From positions 62,001 to 126,000 of the forward strand of contig NZ_ANIE01000007.1 of the NCBI RefSeq assembly GCF_000708045.1: a stretch of DNA of 64,000 nt, read 5' to 3'. The position numbers and the translations under genes are program-made. The stretch is from Marinobacter nitratireducens (lineage in GTDB: Bacteria; Pseudomonadota; Gammaproteobacteria; Pseudomonadales; Oleiphilaceae). Positions 25,242 through 38,071 of this stretch are shown one piece after another (position 1 is the stretch's first letter; each line of letters starts with the position of its first letter). The notes under the pieces are model-generated. The model was not told the DNA's origin. It worked only from the letters and a program-made list of their open reading frames with translations, and did no database searches.

Positions 25242-28200
25242 TTATGCCGGGGCGTTTTCCGGTTCCGGTACCGGCGTCCGGATCAGTTGGGTACAAACCG
25301 CCGGGATGACCAGCAGGGTCAGCACAGTGGAAGCCAGCAGGCCGGAGATGATCGCCCAGGCCATGGGCGGCCAGAGGGTGGAGCTGGAGAACGCCAGCGG
25401 CAGGAGACCCGCAACGGTCGTTGCCGTGGTGAGCAGAATGGGCCGAGTGCGCTGCTCTACCGCTTTGCGTACGGCATTACGGATATCCTCGCCACTCGCC
25501 AGTTCCCTGTCCATCACGTCCAGCAGGACAATCGCGTTGTTGACCACAATACCCACCAGGGCGATCACGCCCAATAGGGACTGAAACCCGAACGGCGAGT
25601 CCGAAAGGACCAGGCCCGGGAAGATGCCCACGGTTGCCAGCGGCACGGTCAGCAGGATGATGCCGACCCGGCGGAAGGAGTTGAACTGAAGCAACAGGAA
25701 GAAGAGCAACAGCAATACGCCAATCGGGGCGGCTGTGAGCAGGGCGCCGTTGGCATCGCCCGAGCCTTCGGCATCACCGCCCAGTTCAATTCGGGTTCCC
25801 GGTGGCAGCGGTTGTTTTTCCAGCCCGGCGTAAAGGCCTTCCAGGGCCTGACTGAAACTGTAGCCGGTCAGCAGGTTGGCGGTCACTGTGTTCATCCGCA
25901 CACCGTCTCGCAGGTATCGTGCGGCCGGCTCCCAACTGGTGCTCACACTGGCCACCGCTGACAACGGGATGGCATCGCCGCGGTCGTTATAGACGTTGAC
26001 CGACAACAGTCTGGAGAGCGACAGGGAGGTGCCCTCCCGGGAACGGAGCACCAGCGGGATCGGATCTTCTTCCTGGCGGTACTTTTCAGCAACCACACCG
26101 AAGCTTTGGCCGTAAAGGCTCTGCGCGACATCGGCACGGGTCAGTCCATACCGGGCTGCCGTGGCGTCGTCTACATTGATGGCGATGCTCGGCACGCCGA
26201 TATCGAGATCATGGCGAACGTCTACGGTACCCTGGGTGCCACGGAGGATGGCGAAGATCTGCTCCACCGCTTCGGCCCGAGTCTCGTCGTTGGCGTGGTA
26301 TACCCGAACGGCGACCGGAGCCGCCCTCGGTGGCCCCTGGCCGAGAATACCGACGGTCACGTCCAGCTCCGGCATTTCATCTTTCACGTGAGCGCGTATC
26401 CAGCTCATCATATCCGTGGTATCCGCCAGCGTCGGCGTTCGCACAACCAGCCGTGCCCGGTTGGGTGCCTGAGGTGCCCTCTGCAGGTTGTAATAGAAGG
26501 TTGGCCCGGTGAAACCAACGAACCGGTGTACTTCCAGTGCTTTGGGCTGGGTCCGGATCATCTGTTCAAGCTCGGCAGCCGCTTCGGACGTTCGGCTCTG
26601 ATCGGTCCCTTCCGGCATGTAAAGCTCAACAATGACTCTCGGACGGTCCGCATTGGGGAAAAACTGCTGGGCCATGAACGGCGTCATGCCAACGCTGATG
26701 ACCACAAGCAGAGCCCCTCCGACAATCAAACGCCCGGGATACCGTGAAACCAGGCTTCCCAGATACTGAGCCAGCCCAAGAAGACGATCACGGGCCGTGT
26801 TTCGACGGGGTTTCAGGAACCGGGCGGCCAGCAGCGGGACGGCCGAGATTGCCAATAGATAGCTGACAGACAACGTCAGCATGATCATCACCGGCACGCC
26901 GCGCGTGAAGTCGGCGGCACCGCCCTTGGACAGCAACAACGGCGCGAATGCCGCCAGTGTTGTGCCCGTCGACGCACCCAACGGCCCCGCAAGTTCACTG
27001 ACAGACTGGCGCAGGGCATCAAGACGACGCATACCCTGATCCAGGTATCCCTGGATGTTCTCGACGATCACAATGGCGTTATCAATCAGGATACCCAGAG
27101 AAATCACCATGCCGATCACGGCGATCTGATGCAGAACGCCGCCTCCGAGGTCATACAGGCCGATACTGATCAGGGCCACCATGGGCAAAATGGAGGCCAC
27201 CAGTAGGCCCATACGAATGCCCATGCCGGTGAACACCACGGCGACAATAATCAAAACCGAAAGGACCAGGCTCCAGGCCAGGTTATCCAGCCGATCCTTG
27301 ACCTTGTCGGGCTGGAAAAACATTTCGCGGATCTCGTAGGGCTCGAACTCCGCCCGGATCGTCTCGATCCGATCCCGGATACGCTCACCGAACCGGATGG
27401 CATCGGTGCTGCCCTCCTCCATGATGATCGACACCAGAACCACCCGCTCGCCGTCGTACCAGGTTTCCGGTTGCCGGGGTTCGGCAGGGCCGCGCCACAC
27501 GTCAGCAGCGGCAGCCAGCGGTACCTGGGAACCATCGGGTAACTCGATCGGCGTTGCGCGAATGGCATCAATACTGGCAAATTCGCTATTCGGCAGCACG
27601 GAGAGTCGACGACCGTCGCTCACCACGAAGCCACCCGGAATAGTCTGGTTTCGTCTTGCCAGGGTATCCATGACCCGGGCCGGAGAGATGCCGAGCCGGA
27701 ACATCGCGGCGTCATCCAGCGCCAGTGTGATCTGCTCGTCAGCATCGCCCTCAAGGTCGATTCTTGAGACACCCGGGATATCCGCCAGATTCTGTTTCAG
27801 CCGCTCAGCAACCTTGCTCAACTCGGTGACCGAAGGCGAACCGGACACCGCCATCACCACCGCCGGTATGTCGATCAACCGGTCATCCAGAGCCATCTGG
27901 CTGACCTCATCCGGAAAATCCATTCGGGCCCGGTCCATGGCCTGGCGCACCCGATCCCAGGCCGGGGCGGTGTCGTAGATGGTATCGTTAAGCCTCAGCC
28001 TGACCAGAGCAACCCCCGTTCGCGCCGTGCCCTGACTGAAATCCACTTCTTCGACCTGACGCAATTCGTCAGCCAGTGGACGCAGCACCAGGCGCTCGAC
28101 ATCCTCGGCGCTGGCACCAGGGTACTGCACACTGATCAGGCCAGCGCGGTAGGGAAACGAGGGATCTTCCTGCCTTGGCATGGTGCTGTAGGCCGCCACG

Positions 28201-28268
28201 CCGAGCAGGCAAAGCATGGTTACGACCATGCCCAGGAGACGCTGACAGTTAAGAAGGCGGCGAGTCAT
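25242..28268 (-). CDS. RND-family efflux pump inner-membrane subunit
   Basis: This 1008-residue transporter has the RND layout of twelve membrane helices and two large periplasmic loops. The N-terminal PRQEDPSFPYRAGLISVQYPGASAEDVERLVLRPLADEL and the proton-relay helix GMVISLGILIDNAIVIVENI in helix 4 mark the hydrophobe/amphiphile efflux branch. The start falls in a TGATG overlap with the adaptor gene upstream. It lacks an outer-membrane partner gene here and probably uses a shared TolC-like channel. The substrate is unknown. A divergent TetR gene is the likely regulator. Confidence 0.92.
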   Translation of the reverse strand: MTRRLLNCQRLLGMVVTMLCLLGVAAYSTMPRQEDPSFPYRAGLISVQYPGASAEDVERLVLRPLADELRQVEEVDFSQGTARTGVALVRLRLNDTIYDTAPAWDRVRQAMDRARMDFPDEVSQMALDDRLIDIPAVVMAVSGSPSVTELSKVAERLKQNLADIPGVSRIDLEGDADEQITLALDDAAMFRLGISPARVMDTLARRNQTIPGGFVVSDGRRLSVLPNSEFASIDAIRATPIELPDGSQVPLAAAADVWRGPAEPRQPETWYDGERVVLVSIIMEEGSTDAIRFGERIRDRIETIRAEFEPYEIREMFFQPDKVKDRLDNLAWSLVLSVLIIVAVVFTGMGIRMGLLVASILPMVALISIGLYDLGGGVLHQIAVIGMVISLGILIDNAIVIVENIQGYLDQGMRRLDALRQSVSELAGPLGASTGTTLAAFAPLLLSKGGAADFTRGVPVMIMLTLSVSYLLAISAVPLLAARFLKPRRNTARDRLLGLAQYLGSLVSRYPGRLIVGGALLVVISVGMTPFMAQQFFPNADRPRVIVELYMPEGTDQSRTSEAAAELEQMIRTQPKALEVHRFVGFTGPTFYYNLQRAPQAPNRARLVVRTPTLADTTDMMSWIRAHVKDEMPELDVTVGILGQGPPRAAPVAVRVYHANDETRAEAVEQIFAILRGTQGTVDVRHDLDIGVPSIAINVDDATAARYGLTRADVAQSLYGQSFGVVAEKYRQEEDPIPLVLRSREGTSLSLSRLLSVNVYNDRGDAIPLSAVASVSTSWEPAARYLRDGVRMNTVTANLLTGYSFSQALEGLYAGLEKQPLPPGTRIELGGDAEGSGDANGALLTAAPIGVLLLLFFLLLQFNSFRRVGIILLTVPLATVGIFPGLVLSDSPFGFQSLLGVIALVGIVVNNAIVLLDVMDRELASGEDIRNAVRKAVEQRTRPILLTTATTVAGLLPLAFSSSTLWPPMAWAIISGLLASTVLTLLVIPAVCTQLIRTPVPEPENAPA

Positions 28269-29347
28269 CAGCGCACCTCCACCGCATCACCGTCGGTCAG
28301 CCTGGTCATACCCGCATAAACCACCTGATCACCCGGTGTAAGAGATTCCGAACGGACAACCACCCGCTCGCCAATAACCCGGTCAACACTCACCGGGACT
28401 CGTCGGGCAACACCGCCCTCGACGCGATAGACGCCCGTCCCTTCTGCCGTGCGGATTACGGACAGTAACGGTACGGTTGTCGCTTCAACCCGTACCGGCG
28501 TAATCCCCACCTCGACAGGCTGTCCAGCCTCCAGGCCGCCGACCGGCAAACGAACAAGAATCGGGTGCAGCTCACCCCGGATGGAGCCGGCCTGGGCGAT
28601 CTCCACGACTACCCCCGTCTGTGCCGGCTGGGTACGATCCTGAACCGGCCACACGGGCAAGCCCTGCTGTAGCTCTACATGTTCGAGCAGGTAGGCCGGA
28701 ACACGAACCTCGACTTCCCTTCCATCGGGTGAGGAAAGGCGGACAACCGGCTGCCCGGCAGCAACAAACTCATCCCGCTCCACCAACAACGCCTCAACCC
28801 GCCCCGAGAAGGGAGCCCTGAGTACACTTTCTTTCAGTAGCTGGGTCGCCTCTGCCAGGGCTGCCTCTGCCGTCGCCACACTGGCCTTGAGGCCGTCACG
28901 GCGGGCAGCAATCTGCTCCAGGCTCTGCTCGGACACCACCCCGCGTTCGTGAAGGCTGCTGGACCGCTCCCACTCTCGCTTGGCTTGCTCATACTGGGTT
29001 GTCAGCTCTTCCAGTTTGGCACGGGCGGAGTCCCGTGCCGGCGCCAGAGCCGGGTTGTATACACGAGCCAGAACAGCGCCGGCATTCACCTGCTGGCCAA
29101 GCTCTACGGATCGTTCTTTCAGCGTTCCGCTGACCTGAAAAGTCAGAGTTGCCCTCTGGCTTGCCCGGACAATGCCCGAGAATCGCAGCGGAATATCCTG
29201 GGCCTCGCCACCGGCAACCTCGGACACCCTGACCGAGACACCCGCCGATGGCGTCTCCGAAGCAACCTCACCGGCCCGGCAACCTGCGAGCAAAACGAAT
29301 GCAGCCGCTAACAAGACAGTAACTGGGGATCTGAGGAGTAGCTTCAT
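28268..29347 (-). CDS. RND pump periplasmic adaptor (lipoprotein)
   Basis: This 359-residue membrane-fusion protein has a lipoprotein signal (VLLAGC, lipidated cysteine at 23) and then the beta-barrel, lipoyl and helical-hairpin order of RND adaptors: TFQVSGTLKERSVELGQQVNAGAVLARVYN, a coiled-coil hairpin at about 105-170 and LRAPFSGRVEALLVERDEFV. It links the inner-membrane pump to an outer-membrane channel. It is the first gene of a two-gene operon and faces the TetR regulator across paired palindromes. Confidence 0.92.
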   Translation of the reverse strand: MKLLLRSPVTVLLAAAFVLLAGCRAGEVASETPSAGVSVRVSEVAGGEAQDIPLRFSGIVRASQRATLTFQVSGTLKERSVELGQQVNAGAVLARVYNPALAPARDSARAKLEELTTQYEQAKREWERSSSLHERGVVSEQSLEQIAARRDGLKASVATAEAALAEATQLLKESVLRAPFSGRVEALLVERDEFVAAGQPVVRLSSPDGREVEVRVPAYLLEHVELQQGLPVWPVQDRTQPAQTGVVVEIAQAGSIRGELHPILVRLPVGGLEAGQPVEVGITPVRVEATTVPLLSVIRTAEGTGVYRVEGGVARRVPVSVDRVIGERVVVRSESLTPGDQVVYAGMTRLTDGDAVEVR

Positions 29348-29379
29348 GATTCATCCTTTCATCCGTGTTCCGTTGATGA

Positions 29380-29406
29380 TGGATTACCACGTCCGTTGGT
29401 AATCCA
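29380..29406. promoter_or_regulatory. 10-bp-arm palindrome between adaptor and TetR genes
   Basis: TGGATTACCA and TGGTAATCCA form a perfect 10-bp inverted repeat around a 7-base spacer, 33 bases upstream of the adaptor start. It may be an operator or an RNA hairpin in the adaptor leader. Confidence 0.5.
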
Positions 29407-29418
29407 ACTTGTGTTTTC

Positions 29419-29449
29419 GACATAATGTCATTCTTTGACATTTTGTCAA
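29419..29449. promoter_or_regulatory. Tandem TetR-type operators
   Basis: Two palindromes lie side by side: GACATAATGTC at 29419-29429 and TTGACATTTTGTCAA at 29435-29449. They share the half-site GACA/TGTC with a 3-base centre and are spaced 18 bases centre to centre, close to the spacing at which two TetR dimers can bind on one DNA segment. The TTGACA could also serve as a -35 element. Confidence 0.6.
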
Positions 29450-29512
29450 TGATCAGGTTTCATTCGCTTTCAGGTATGATGCGACAGCAGTAACGAACAA
29501 ACGGGCAACAAC

Positions 29513-30175
29513 ATGACAGAACCGCTGAAATCGCGCCGGGAGCGGGAAAAACAGGCTCGCTACGACGCCATCCTGGACGCCGCAGAACTGGTATTTTCAG
29601 AAAAGGGTTACGAGCGGACATCAATGGATGACATCGCGCGGACCGCCAGCCTCAGCCGGGCATTGCTCTATGTCTATTTCAAGGACAAAGCGGCCATTCA
29701 GCGGGGCATCATGCTCAGGGCCGGACAGTGCCTCACAGCGCGCTTTGAGGAAGCCAGGAAGACCGCAGAGACAGGCCTGGACCAGATCACCGCGATGGGC
29801 ATCGCCTACTACCGGTTCTACCAGGAAGAACCCGACTATTTTTCGGCGCTGACACAGGCTTCTACCGCCATGGTTGAGGCCGACGCCGTCCAGGCGGAAG
29901 AAATGCTGTGCTCAAAATCGGAATTGATGGGGCTTATGATAGGCGCCATCCGACAAGGTCTTGAGGACGGCACCATGAGCCGGGAGAGAATCAACGATCC
30001 GGAGCAGACAGCGCTATACCTTCGCGGGGCACTGCACGGAGTGATCCTGCTTTGTCAGTCAGAGCTCGGGAATGACATGAGCAGCCAGGGCGACAACTTT
30101 CAGGCCGACGCCCTTATCCGCCATTCAATGGATATGCTTACTGCGTCCATCGCCTCTCAGAGCTGGAAGTCGTAG
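29513..30175 (+). CDS. TetR-family transcriptional regulator
   Basis: This 220-residue protein has the TetR helix-turn-helix at about 17-63 ([47 protein letters not shown]) and a helical ligand domain. Divergent placement next to the RND operon, with tandem TetR-type palindromes between, indicates that it represses the pump and itself until a pump substrate binds. It overlaps the convergent astB by 19 bases at the 3' ends. Confidence 0.88.
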   Translation: MTEPLKSRREREKQARYDAILDAAELVFSEKGYERTSMDDIARTASLSRALLYVYFKDKAAIQRGIMLRAGQCLTARFEEARKTAETGLDQITAMGIAYYRFYQEEPDYFSALTQASTAMVEADAVQAEEMLCSKSELMGLMIGAIRQGLEDGTMSRERINDPEQTALYLRGALHGVILLCQSELGNDMSSQGDNFQADALIRHSMDMLTASIASQSWKS

Positions 30176-31500
30176 ATCGAACCCAACCCCAGAATACCGG
30201 TCAGCTCATCCAGTGCCTTGCGCACTTCTTCCAGCAGCATGGGGTCGGCCAGGTCAGATTGTGACAGCCGATCCCGGTAGTGCGCTTCTACCCAGGTAGT
30301 CAAACGTTCGTACAGCGCATCGTCCATCAGCACCCCCCGGTGCATCGCCGCAAGCTCGTCATCGTTGAGTACCACCCGGAGGCGCAGGCACGCCGGGCCA
30401 CCACCGTTTCGCATGGATTGCTTTACGTCAAACACCTCCACCGAGGTAATCGGCCCGCCAGCCTGTATCAGCTCGTCCAGGTATCGACTGACCGAGGCAA
30501 TCTCGCGACACTCCCCTGGTACCGCCAGCATCATGCCGTCCGGCGTATTCAATAACTGGCTGTTGAACAGGTAGGAGGCCACGGCATCTTCGATGGGCAC
30601 CTCGTCACCGGATACGCGAACAGCCTCCAGCTCAGCACCGGTCAGGCGAGCCCGAATATCCGACAGAACCTGCTCTTCATCGAGGAAAGCCATCTCATGG
30701 TAGAACAGAGCATTTCCATTGCCGACGGCGATCACGTCGTTGTGAAAAACGCCGGCATCAATGGCTTTGGGATTCTGCTGCGCAAACACACAATGCGCAT
30801 CGCTCAGGCCATGCAGGCGGGCGATAGCCTGGGATGCCTCCAACGTCTGTCTCGCCGGGTACTTCGAGGGTGCGGCAGCCTGCTCATTGAACGCCACCTG
30901 CCCGTACACAAAGAGCTCGACCCCGGAGGCGCCATAGGCATTGCATAGCCGGGTGTGATTTGCTGCGCCCTCATCCCCGAACTGAGCAACAGACGGCAAA
31001 GCGGGGTGGTGGGCGAAATAGCCCTCATCCCCGAAAATGGACTTCAGCGCTCGGCCGGTGACCCGGTGTTCGATAGAACGGTGAAACTTGGCGCTCAGAT
31101 TGGCCGGGGTAAAGTGCACCCGATGGTCCGCGGTGTCGGCGCTTGGGGAAACGGTCGCAGCATTGGCCGTCCACATGGCCGAAGCGGAGGACGCTGCTGC
31201 CAATAGCGATGGATTAGCCTTGACCACCTGCTCAAGCACCCGCGCATCACTGCCATCAAAACCCAACGCCCGCAGCGTTGGCAAATGTGGCCGCTCGTGG
31301 GGAGGCAGTATTCCCTGCACATACCCGCGATCGGCCAGCCGTTTCATCTTCGCCAGCCCCTGCAGCGCCGCTTCCCTGGGATTGGAGACCGAGTCTACAT
31401 TGGACTTCGATGCCACATTGCCCCAGGACAGGCCCGCATAGTTATGGGTCGGCCCGACCAAACCGTCAAAATTCGCCTCAACTGCATGCTTCATAGCCAT
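30157..31500 (-). CDS. astB: N-succinylarginine dihydrolase
   Basis: This 447-residue enzyme of the pentein fold starts [21 protein letters not shown] and has [23 protein letters not shown] and [14 protein letters not shown], the last with the catalytic cysteine at about 371. It removes two ammonia molecules and CO2 from N2-succinylarginine to give succinylornithine. AGGA lies near the start, where ATG codons at 31500 and 31494 are both usable. It is the last gene of the leftward ast operon. Confidence 0.95.
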   Translation of the reverse strand: MAMKHAVEANFDGLVGPTHNYAGLSWGNVASKSNVDSVSNPREAALQGLAKMKRLADRGYVQGILPPHERPHLPTLRALGFDGSDARVLEQVVKANPSLLAAASSASAMWTANAATVSPSADTADHRVHFTPANLSAKFHRSIEHRVTGRALKSIFGDEGYFAHHPALPSVAQFGDEGAANHTRLCNAYGASGVELFVYGQVAFNEQAAAPSKYPARQTLEASQAIARLHGLSDAHCVFAQQNPKAIDAGVFHNDVIAVGNGNALFYHEMAFLDEEQVLSDIRARLTGAELEAVRVSGDEVPIEDAVASYLFNSQLLNTPDGMMLAVPGECREIASVSRYLDELIQAGGPITSVEVFDVKQSMRNGGGPACLRLRVVLNDDELAAMHRGVLMDDALYERLTTWVEAHYRDRLSQSDLADPMLLEEVRKALDELTGILGLGSIYDFQL

Positions 31501-31511
31501 CGGTCCTGTGG

Positions 31512-34086
<2,575 letters not shown>

Positions 34087-34114
34087 GCTTTCGCCTCCTG
34101 AATTACGACAGCGG

Positions 34115-35131
34115 TCATAACGGTGCAATCCTCACCGGATCTCCCGCAGTTTTTCCCAGCGCCTTCCAGGTTTTGACCGGCACCTTAACCTGATCATCCA
34201 GCGACTCATATACGGTAGTCAGTGTGCACCGGAAATCCGAGCCATTTCCTGCAGCGATCAGACAGGTATCACCACGCTCGTCATGGGAAGCGTGCAGGGT
34301 TTTGCGACGACTGGTCACGACCGTGTGAAGGCTATCCGTGCGAGCTTCCAGGACAGGCCCCGCATCGAAAATATCCAGGTGACAACCGGCCTGGAAACCC
34401 TCGCGTTTCAGCAACTCCAGATTAGGCACTGTCAACTCATGAGCCTGCCCCAAGGCCGTCTGGGCCGCCTTGGAGAGCAAGGTCACATAAATGGGATTGG
34501 GCGGCATCAACTCGGCGATAAAGGTCTTGCTGAGCACACCTGAATACTGATCGGCCGTATCGAAATCCATGTTGAAAAAATGCCGACCCAGACTGTCCCA
34601 GAATGGCACATTGCCGCTGTCTGTCTGCACCCCCTGAATTTCAACAACCACCCGACTGTTGAACCACTGTCGGTGCTCGGCAATAAACAGCATCCGTGAC
34701 CGGGACAGCAGCTCGAAGGCGTTCGTCCCCCTGAGCTCGGGACGAATGGAGAACGAACACAGAAGCGTATGATCGGTCAGTCCATGTGAAGGATAAAGAA
34801 CCTCGACTCTGCGGGAAATCCCAAGTTCATGGGAGGCATGGATAAGTGCATCACGTCGATAGTTGTAAAAGGGCTGACCATTGCCAGCACGGGCATCAAT
34901 GGCCGCCGTGCCGTCGATGGCACCGGTTTCGGCATTCTGCAAAACAAACAGGAACCGGGCAGGCCGATCGTCAGGGGCCTTACCGTCAAACGAGAGCAGG
35001 GAATGCTCAATTTTCCGGGACAGAGCCTCGGGTTGTTTAGGCAAGGTTGAGGAGAGGCGGGCACACTGGGTGCCCGCGATTTCGAGAATCTGGTCCAGAT
35101 CATCCAGCTCTGCCGGACGCACCAGCCACAT
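34115..35131 (-). CDS. aruF: Arginine N-succinyltransferase, AruF-like subunit
   Basis: This 338-residue paralogue of the neighbouring AruG keeps the same fold (LVRPAELDDLDQILEIAG, LLCSFSIRPELRGTNAFELLSRSRMLFIAEHR, SKTFIAELMPPNPIYVTLLSKAAQTALGQAH) but is more diverged. In Pseudomonas aeruginosa AruF and AruG form a heteromeric enzyme that also accepts ornithine, and the same arrangement is inferred here. It lies 28 bases before aruG and nine bases after astC. Confidence 0.9.
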   Translation of the reverse strand: MWLVRPAELDDLDQILEIAGTQCARLSSTLPKQPEALSRKIEHSLLSFDGKAPDDRPARFLFVLQNAETGAIDGTAAIDARAGNGQPFYNYRRDALIHASHELGISRRVEVLYPSHGLTDHTLLCSFSIRPELRGTNAFELLSRSRMLFIAEHRQWFNSRVVVEIQGVQTDSGNVPFWDSLGRHFFNMDFDTADQYSGVLSKTFIAELMPPNPIYVTLLSKAAQTALGQAHELTVPNLELLKREGFQAGCHLDIFDAGPVLEARTDSLHTVVTSRRKTLHASHDERGDTCLIAAGNGSDFRCTLTTVYESLDDQVKVPVKTWKALGKTAGDPVRIAPL

Positions 35132-35140
35132 AAAGACTCC

Positions 35141-36355
35141 TTAGGCCGCCAGTTTTTTCACCGCCGCTTCAAACCGCTCGAGTGCGTCATCAATATCAGT
35201 TTCCGGGATAATCAGAGACGGCGCCAGGCGAACCACATTGGCCCCCGCTACCAGCACCATCACGCCCTCGTCGAGTCCTGCGTTCAGGAAGTCCTTGGCT
35301 TTGCCCTGCCACTGCTCTGTCAGTACGCATCCGAGCAGTAACCCGGCGCCGCGCACTTCGCTGAAAACACCATAACGCTCACCGATGTCTGTCATCGCTT
35401 TGCGCAGGCGCTCCGAACGGGCCTTAACCCCTTTAAGAATATCTGGCTGGCTGACCGTATCGATCACCTTCTGGGCAACCGCACAAGCCAGGGCATTGCC
35501 ACCGTAGGTGCTGCCATGGGTTCCTACCCCAAGACTCGCTCCTACTTTTGCCGTCGTCAGCATGGCGGCGACCGGGAAGCCTCCGCCCAGCCCTTTGGCA
35601 CTGGAAAGAATATCCGGCACCACGTCATACATCTGATATGCGTACAGGAACCCTGTACGGCCGACACCCGTCTGGACTTCATCAAATACCAGCAATGCAT
35701 CATTCTCATCGCAAAGCTTACGGAGCCCCTGAAGAAATTCCGGATCCGCCGGCAACACGCCGCCTTCACCCTGAACTGGCTCGACCACAATTGCGCAGGT
35801 CTTTTCCTTCGAAATCAGTTTTCTGACGGATTCCAGATCATTGAATTCTGCATGATGAATACCACCCGGCGCAGGCTCGAATCCCTCCAGGTATTTCGGT
35901 TGCCCACCGACGCTGACCGTAAACAAGGTCCGACCATGGAAGGAGTTGCGGAAAGAGATGATTTCATTCTTTTCCGGGCCGAAGTGCTCCCACGCATAGC
36001 GACGGGCCAGCTTGAACGCGGCCTCGTTGGCCTCACCGCCGGAGTTGGCAAAGAACACACGCTCGGCAAAGGTGAGGTCGCATAACGTCTTGGCAAGGCG
36101 CAATGCGGGCTCGTTGGTCATGACATTGGAGAGATGCCAGATTTTCTCAGACTGTTCCTGAAGCGCCCCCAGCAAGCCCGGGTGGGAGTGGCCCAGACAG
36201 GTCACGGCAATACCACCCTGCAAATCCACAAACTCACGGCCTTCCTGATCCCAGATTCGCGAGCCCTCCCCTCGAACCGGCACGATAGAACCGGGAGCAT
36301 AATTGGGGACCATGACTTCATCGAAGAGTTCGCGACTGACGGGTTCTCTGTTCAT
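35141..36355 (-). CDS. astC: Succinylornithine/acetylornithine aminotransferase
   Basis: This 404-residue class III aminotransferase has [34 protein letters not shown] and [12 protein letters not shown] with the PLP lysine at about 254. It converts succinylornithine to succinylglutamate semialdehyde. The start at 36355 gives the canonical [22 protein letters not shown], and an upstream extension to 36460 was rejected as unconserved. It is the first gene of the ast operon. A TATTAT hexamer on the minus strand at 36443-36448 could be its -10 element. Confidence 0.93.
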   Translation of the reverse strand: MNREPVSRELFDEVMVPNYAPGSIVPVRGEGSRIWDQEGREFVDLQGGIAVTCLGHSHPGLLGALQEQSEKIWHLSNVMTNEPALRLAKTLCDLTFAERVFFANSGGEANEAAFKLARRYAWEHFGPEKNEIISFRNSFHGRTLFTVSVGGQPKYLEGFEPAPGGIHHAEFNDLESVRKLISKEKTCAIVVEPVQGEGGVLPADPEFLQGLRKLCDENDALLVFDEVQTGVGRTGFLYAYQMYDVVPDILSSAKGLGGGFPVAAMLTTAKVGASLGVGTHGSTYGGNALACAVAQKVIDTVSQPDILKGVKARSERLRKAMTDIGERYGVFSEVRGAGLLLGCVLTEQWQGKAKDFLNAGLDEGVMVLVAGANVVRLAPSLIIPETDIDDALERFEAAVKKLAA

Positions 36356-36456
36356 AAATCTCTCTCGGGGAAAGCGGCTAAACCAGTAAAAATAGTTCAG
36401 TGACAGCGAAGAACAAGTAAGTACCTTCGCGGACACCTCCCCATAATATACGCCAC

Positions 36457-37908
36457 TCAAGGCATAAGAACATCCGGCTGTCTGGCCGCGGGCAATTCAA
36501 TCACCCGGAACGATTGTGAGGTTTTGCCCAGCAGTGCACTGACAAGGAGCTTGTAGGAATCGAGATCAAAGCTCACCGATTGACCGCGGAACGACATCCC
36601 GTCCAGCTCGCGCTCATCATTGACTGTCGCAACATGAACCCAGTTGTAAACCACGAGAATGTCTGTGCGATCACGCTCAGCATCGTGCTCCACCACACCC
36701 ACAGGGCCTGACCAGGGCCAGGTTTTCAGCCGTAACCCGTGGAACGCAATCTGGGTACGGAGGTTGTAACGTGTCACGTCCTCAAGCGCCTCGCACGCCC
36801 CCCGGCAACGCCCCAGGGAGCGCTGGAAACACGGTCCCGGCTGCTCCGGCTCAAGCCCCAACAGGCGGTTACAGAGATCGTTTGTTGCCGCTATCCCGCT
36901 CAAGGCTCTCTCCGCATCCCGCTTGCTGCGGAAAAGCCCGAAATAATCCCCCAGTCGATGGGCTTCGATCTCCCGAACCATTCTCGCCTGCAGGTAACCA
37001 GCCTCGTTTTCCCGAAGTTCCAGGGTGACGAGGTTTTTGGCGGCACGTGAACGCCGGTTGAACATGGGCTTCAGAGTTTTGATCTGCTTCAACTCCAACA
37101 GCAATGCGCCGAGCTCTCCTGCAGTCTCTGTCCACTCAACCCTCCGCAGAGCTTCCGACATCCTTACACCGCGACTGCTGGCATGGTCCCCCGAGAAATG
37201 GGAAGCAACGCGCTGGGCAATATTGATGCTTTTACCTACATATAGCAGAACGTCGTTATCACCATAGAAGCGATAGACACCAGGGCAGGATGGAAGCCCT
37301 TCGAGCACCTCCGGCGCAAGATGTGATGGCACGCTCGGGCGTTGCAGTAAATCCCGGATCGCCTGTTCAAGCACGTGCCTGCCTCGTTCAGCCAAGGCAT
37401 GCTGAAAGAAAGCCTGCATCGCGGCCACGTCTCCCATTGCCCGGTGCCTTTCAACAGGCGGCAAGCCATGACGCTCAATCAACGCGTCCATGTTGTGGCG
37501 GCGGAACCCGGGGTAGAGTCTGCGAGACATTTTGACGGTGCACAGAACCCGAGCGGAAAACGGCCGCCCTATCCTGCGGAACTCAGCCTTGACGAAGCCA
37601 TAGTCAAAACGGGCATTGTGAGCGACAAACACCGAACCCTTGAGCTTTTCCTCCAACACATCCGCAATCTCGCCAAACCGGGGAGCCGTCTCGACCATCC
37701 CATCGGTGATACCGGTAAAGCTCTGAATAAAGGTCGGGATCCGGGTCTCCGGGTTTACCAGCGTTTGCCACTCACTGACAACGTTGCCATTACGCCAGAG
37801 ACGCAAAGCGATCTCGGTTATACGATCGCGGGTCGAATTGCCGCCCGTGGTCTCTACATCGAGGAACGCGAAAGTGGCATCAGTCAGATATGTACTTTGG
37901 GAGGTCAT
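36457..37908 (-). CDS. DnaQ-like exonuclease fused to a GIY-YIG (UvrC/Cho-like) nuclease
   Basis: This 483-residue protein joins a DEDDh 3'-5' exonuclease (about 8-175: [10 protein letters not shown] with Asp17 and Glu19, [30 protein letters not shown]) to a GIY-YIG endonuclease (about 205-290: [31 protein letters not shown]) and a C-terminal region with cysteines at [14 protein letters not shown]. The second half resembles Cho, the UvrC homologue that incises 3' of bulky lesions. The fusion suggests a repair enzyme that both cuts and trims. It is divergent from the porin gene. Confidence 0.88.
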   Translation of the reverse strand: MTSQSTYLTDATFAFLDVETTGGNSTRDRITEIALRLWRNGNVVSEWQTLVNPETRIPTFIQSFTGITDGMVETAPRFGEIADVLEEKLKGSVFVAHNARFDYGFVKAEFRRIGRPFSARVLCTVKMSRRLYPGFRRHNMDALIERHGLPPVERHRAMGDVAAMQAFFQHALAERGRHVLEQAIRDLLQRPSVPSHLAPEVLEGLPSCPGVYRFYGDNDVLLYVGKSINIAQRVASHFSGDHASSRGVRMSEALRRVEWTETAGELGALLLELKQIKTLKPMFNRRSRAAKNLVTLELRENEAGYLQARMVREIEAHRLGDYFGLFRSKRDAERALSGIAATNDLCNRLLGLEPEQPGPCFQRSLGRCRGACEALEDVTRYNLRTQIAFHGLRLKTWPWSGPVGVVEHDAERDRTDILVVYNWVHVATVNDERELDGMSFRGQSVSFDLDSYKLLVSALLGKTSQSFRVIELPAARQPDVLMP

Positions 37909-37973
37909 GACTCATCATTACGAAACGAAAGCAACCGCAGATGTCTGTATAAAAACGAAAACCTGTTATAGAC

Positions 37974-37996
37974 ATTCGTCTAATCTCTGTACGAAT
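37974..37996. promoter_or_regulatory. Inverted repeat upstream of the porin gene
   Basis: ATTCGT and ACGAAT form a 6-bp inverted repeat with an 11-base spacer in the 163-base divergent region between the nuclease gene and the porin gene. It may be a regulator site. The arms are short, so chance cannot be excluded. Confidence 0.3.
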
Positions 37997-38071
37997 TTAT
38001 TTGAATTGTCACACTTTCGTAACTACTTTGTTTGTGGGTCCAACAACAATAAACGTGTGGAGACAACAACG

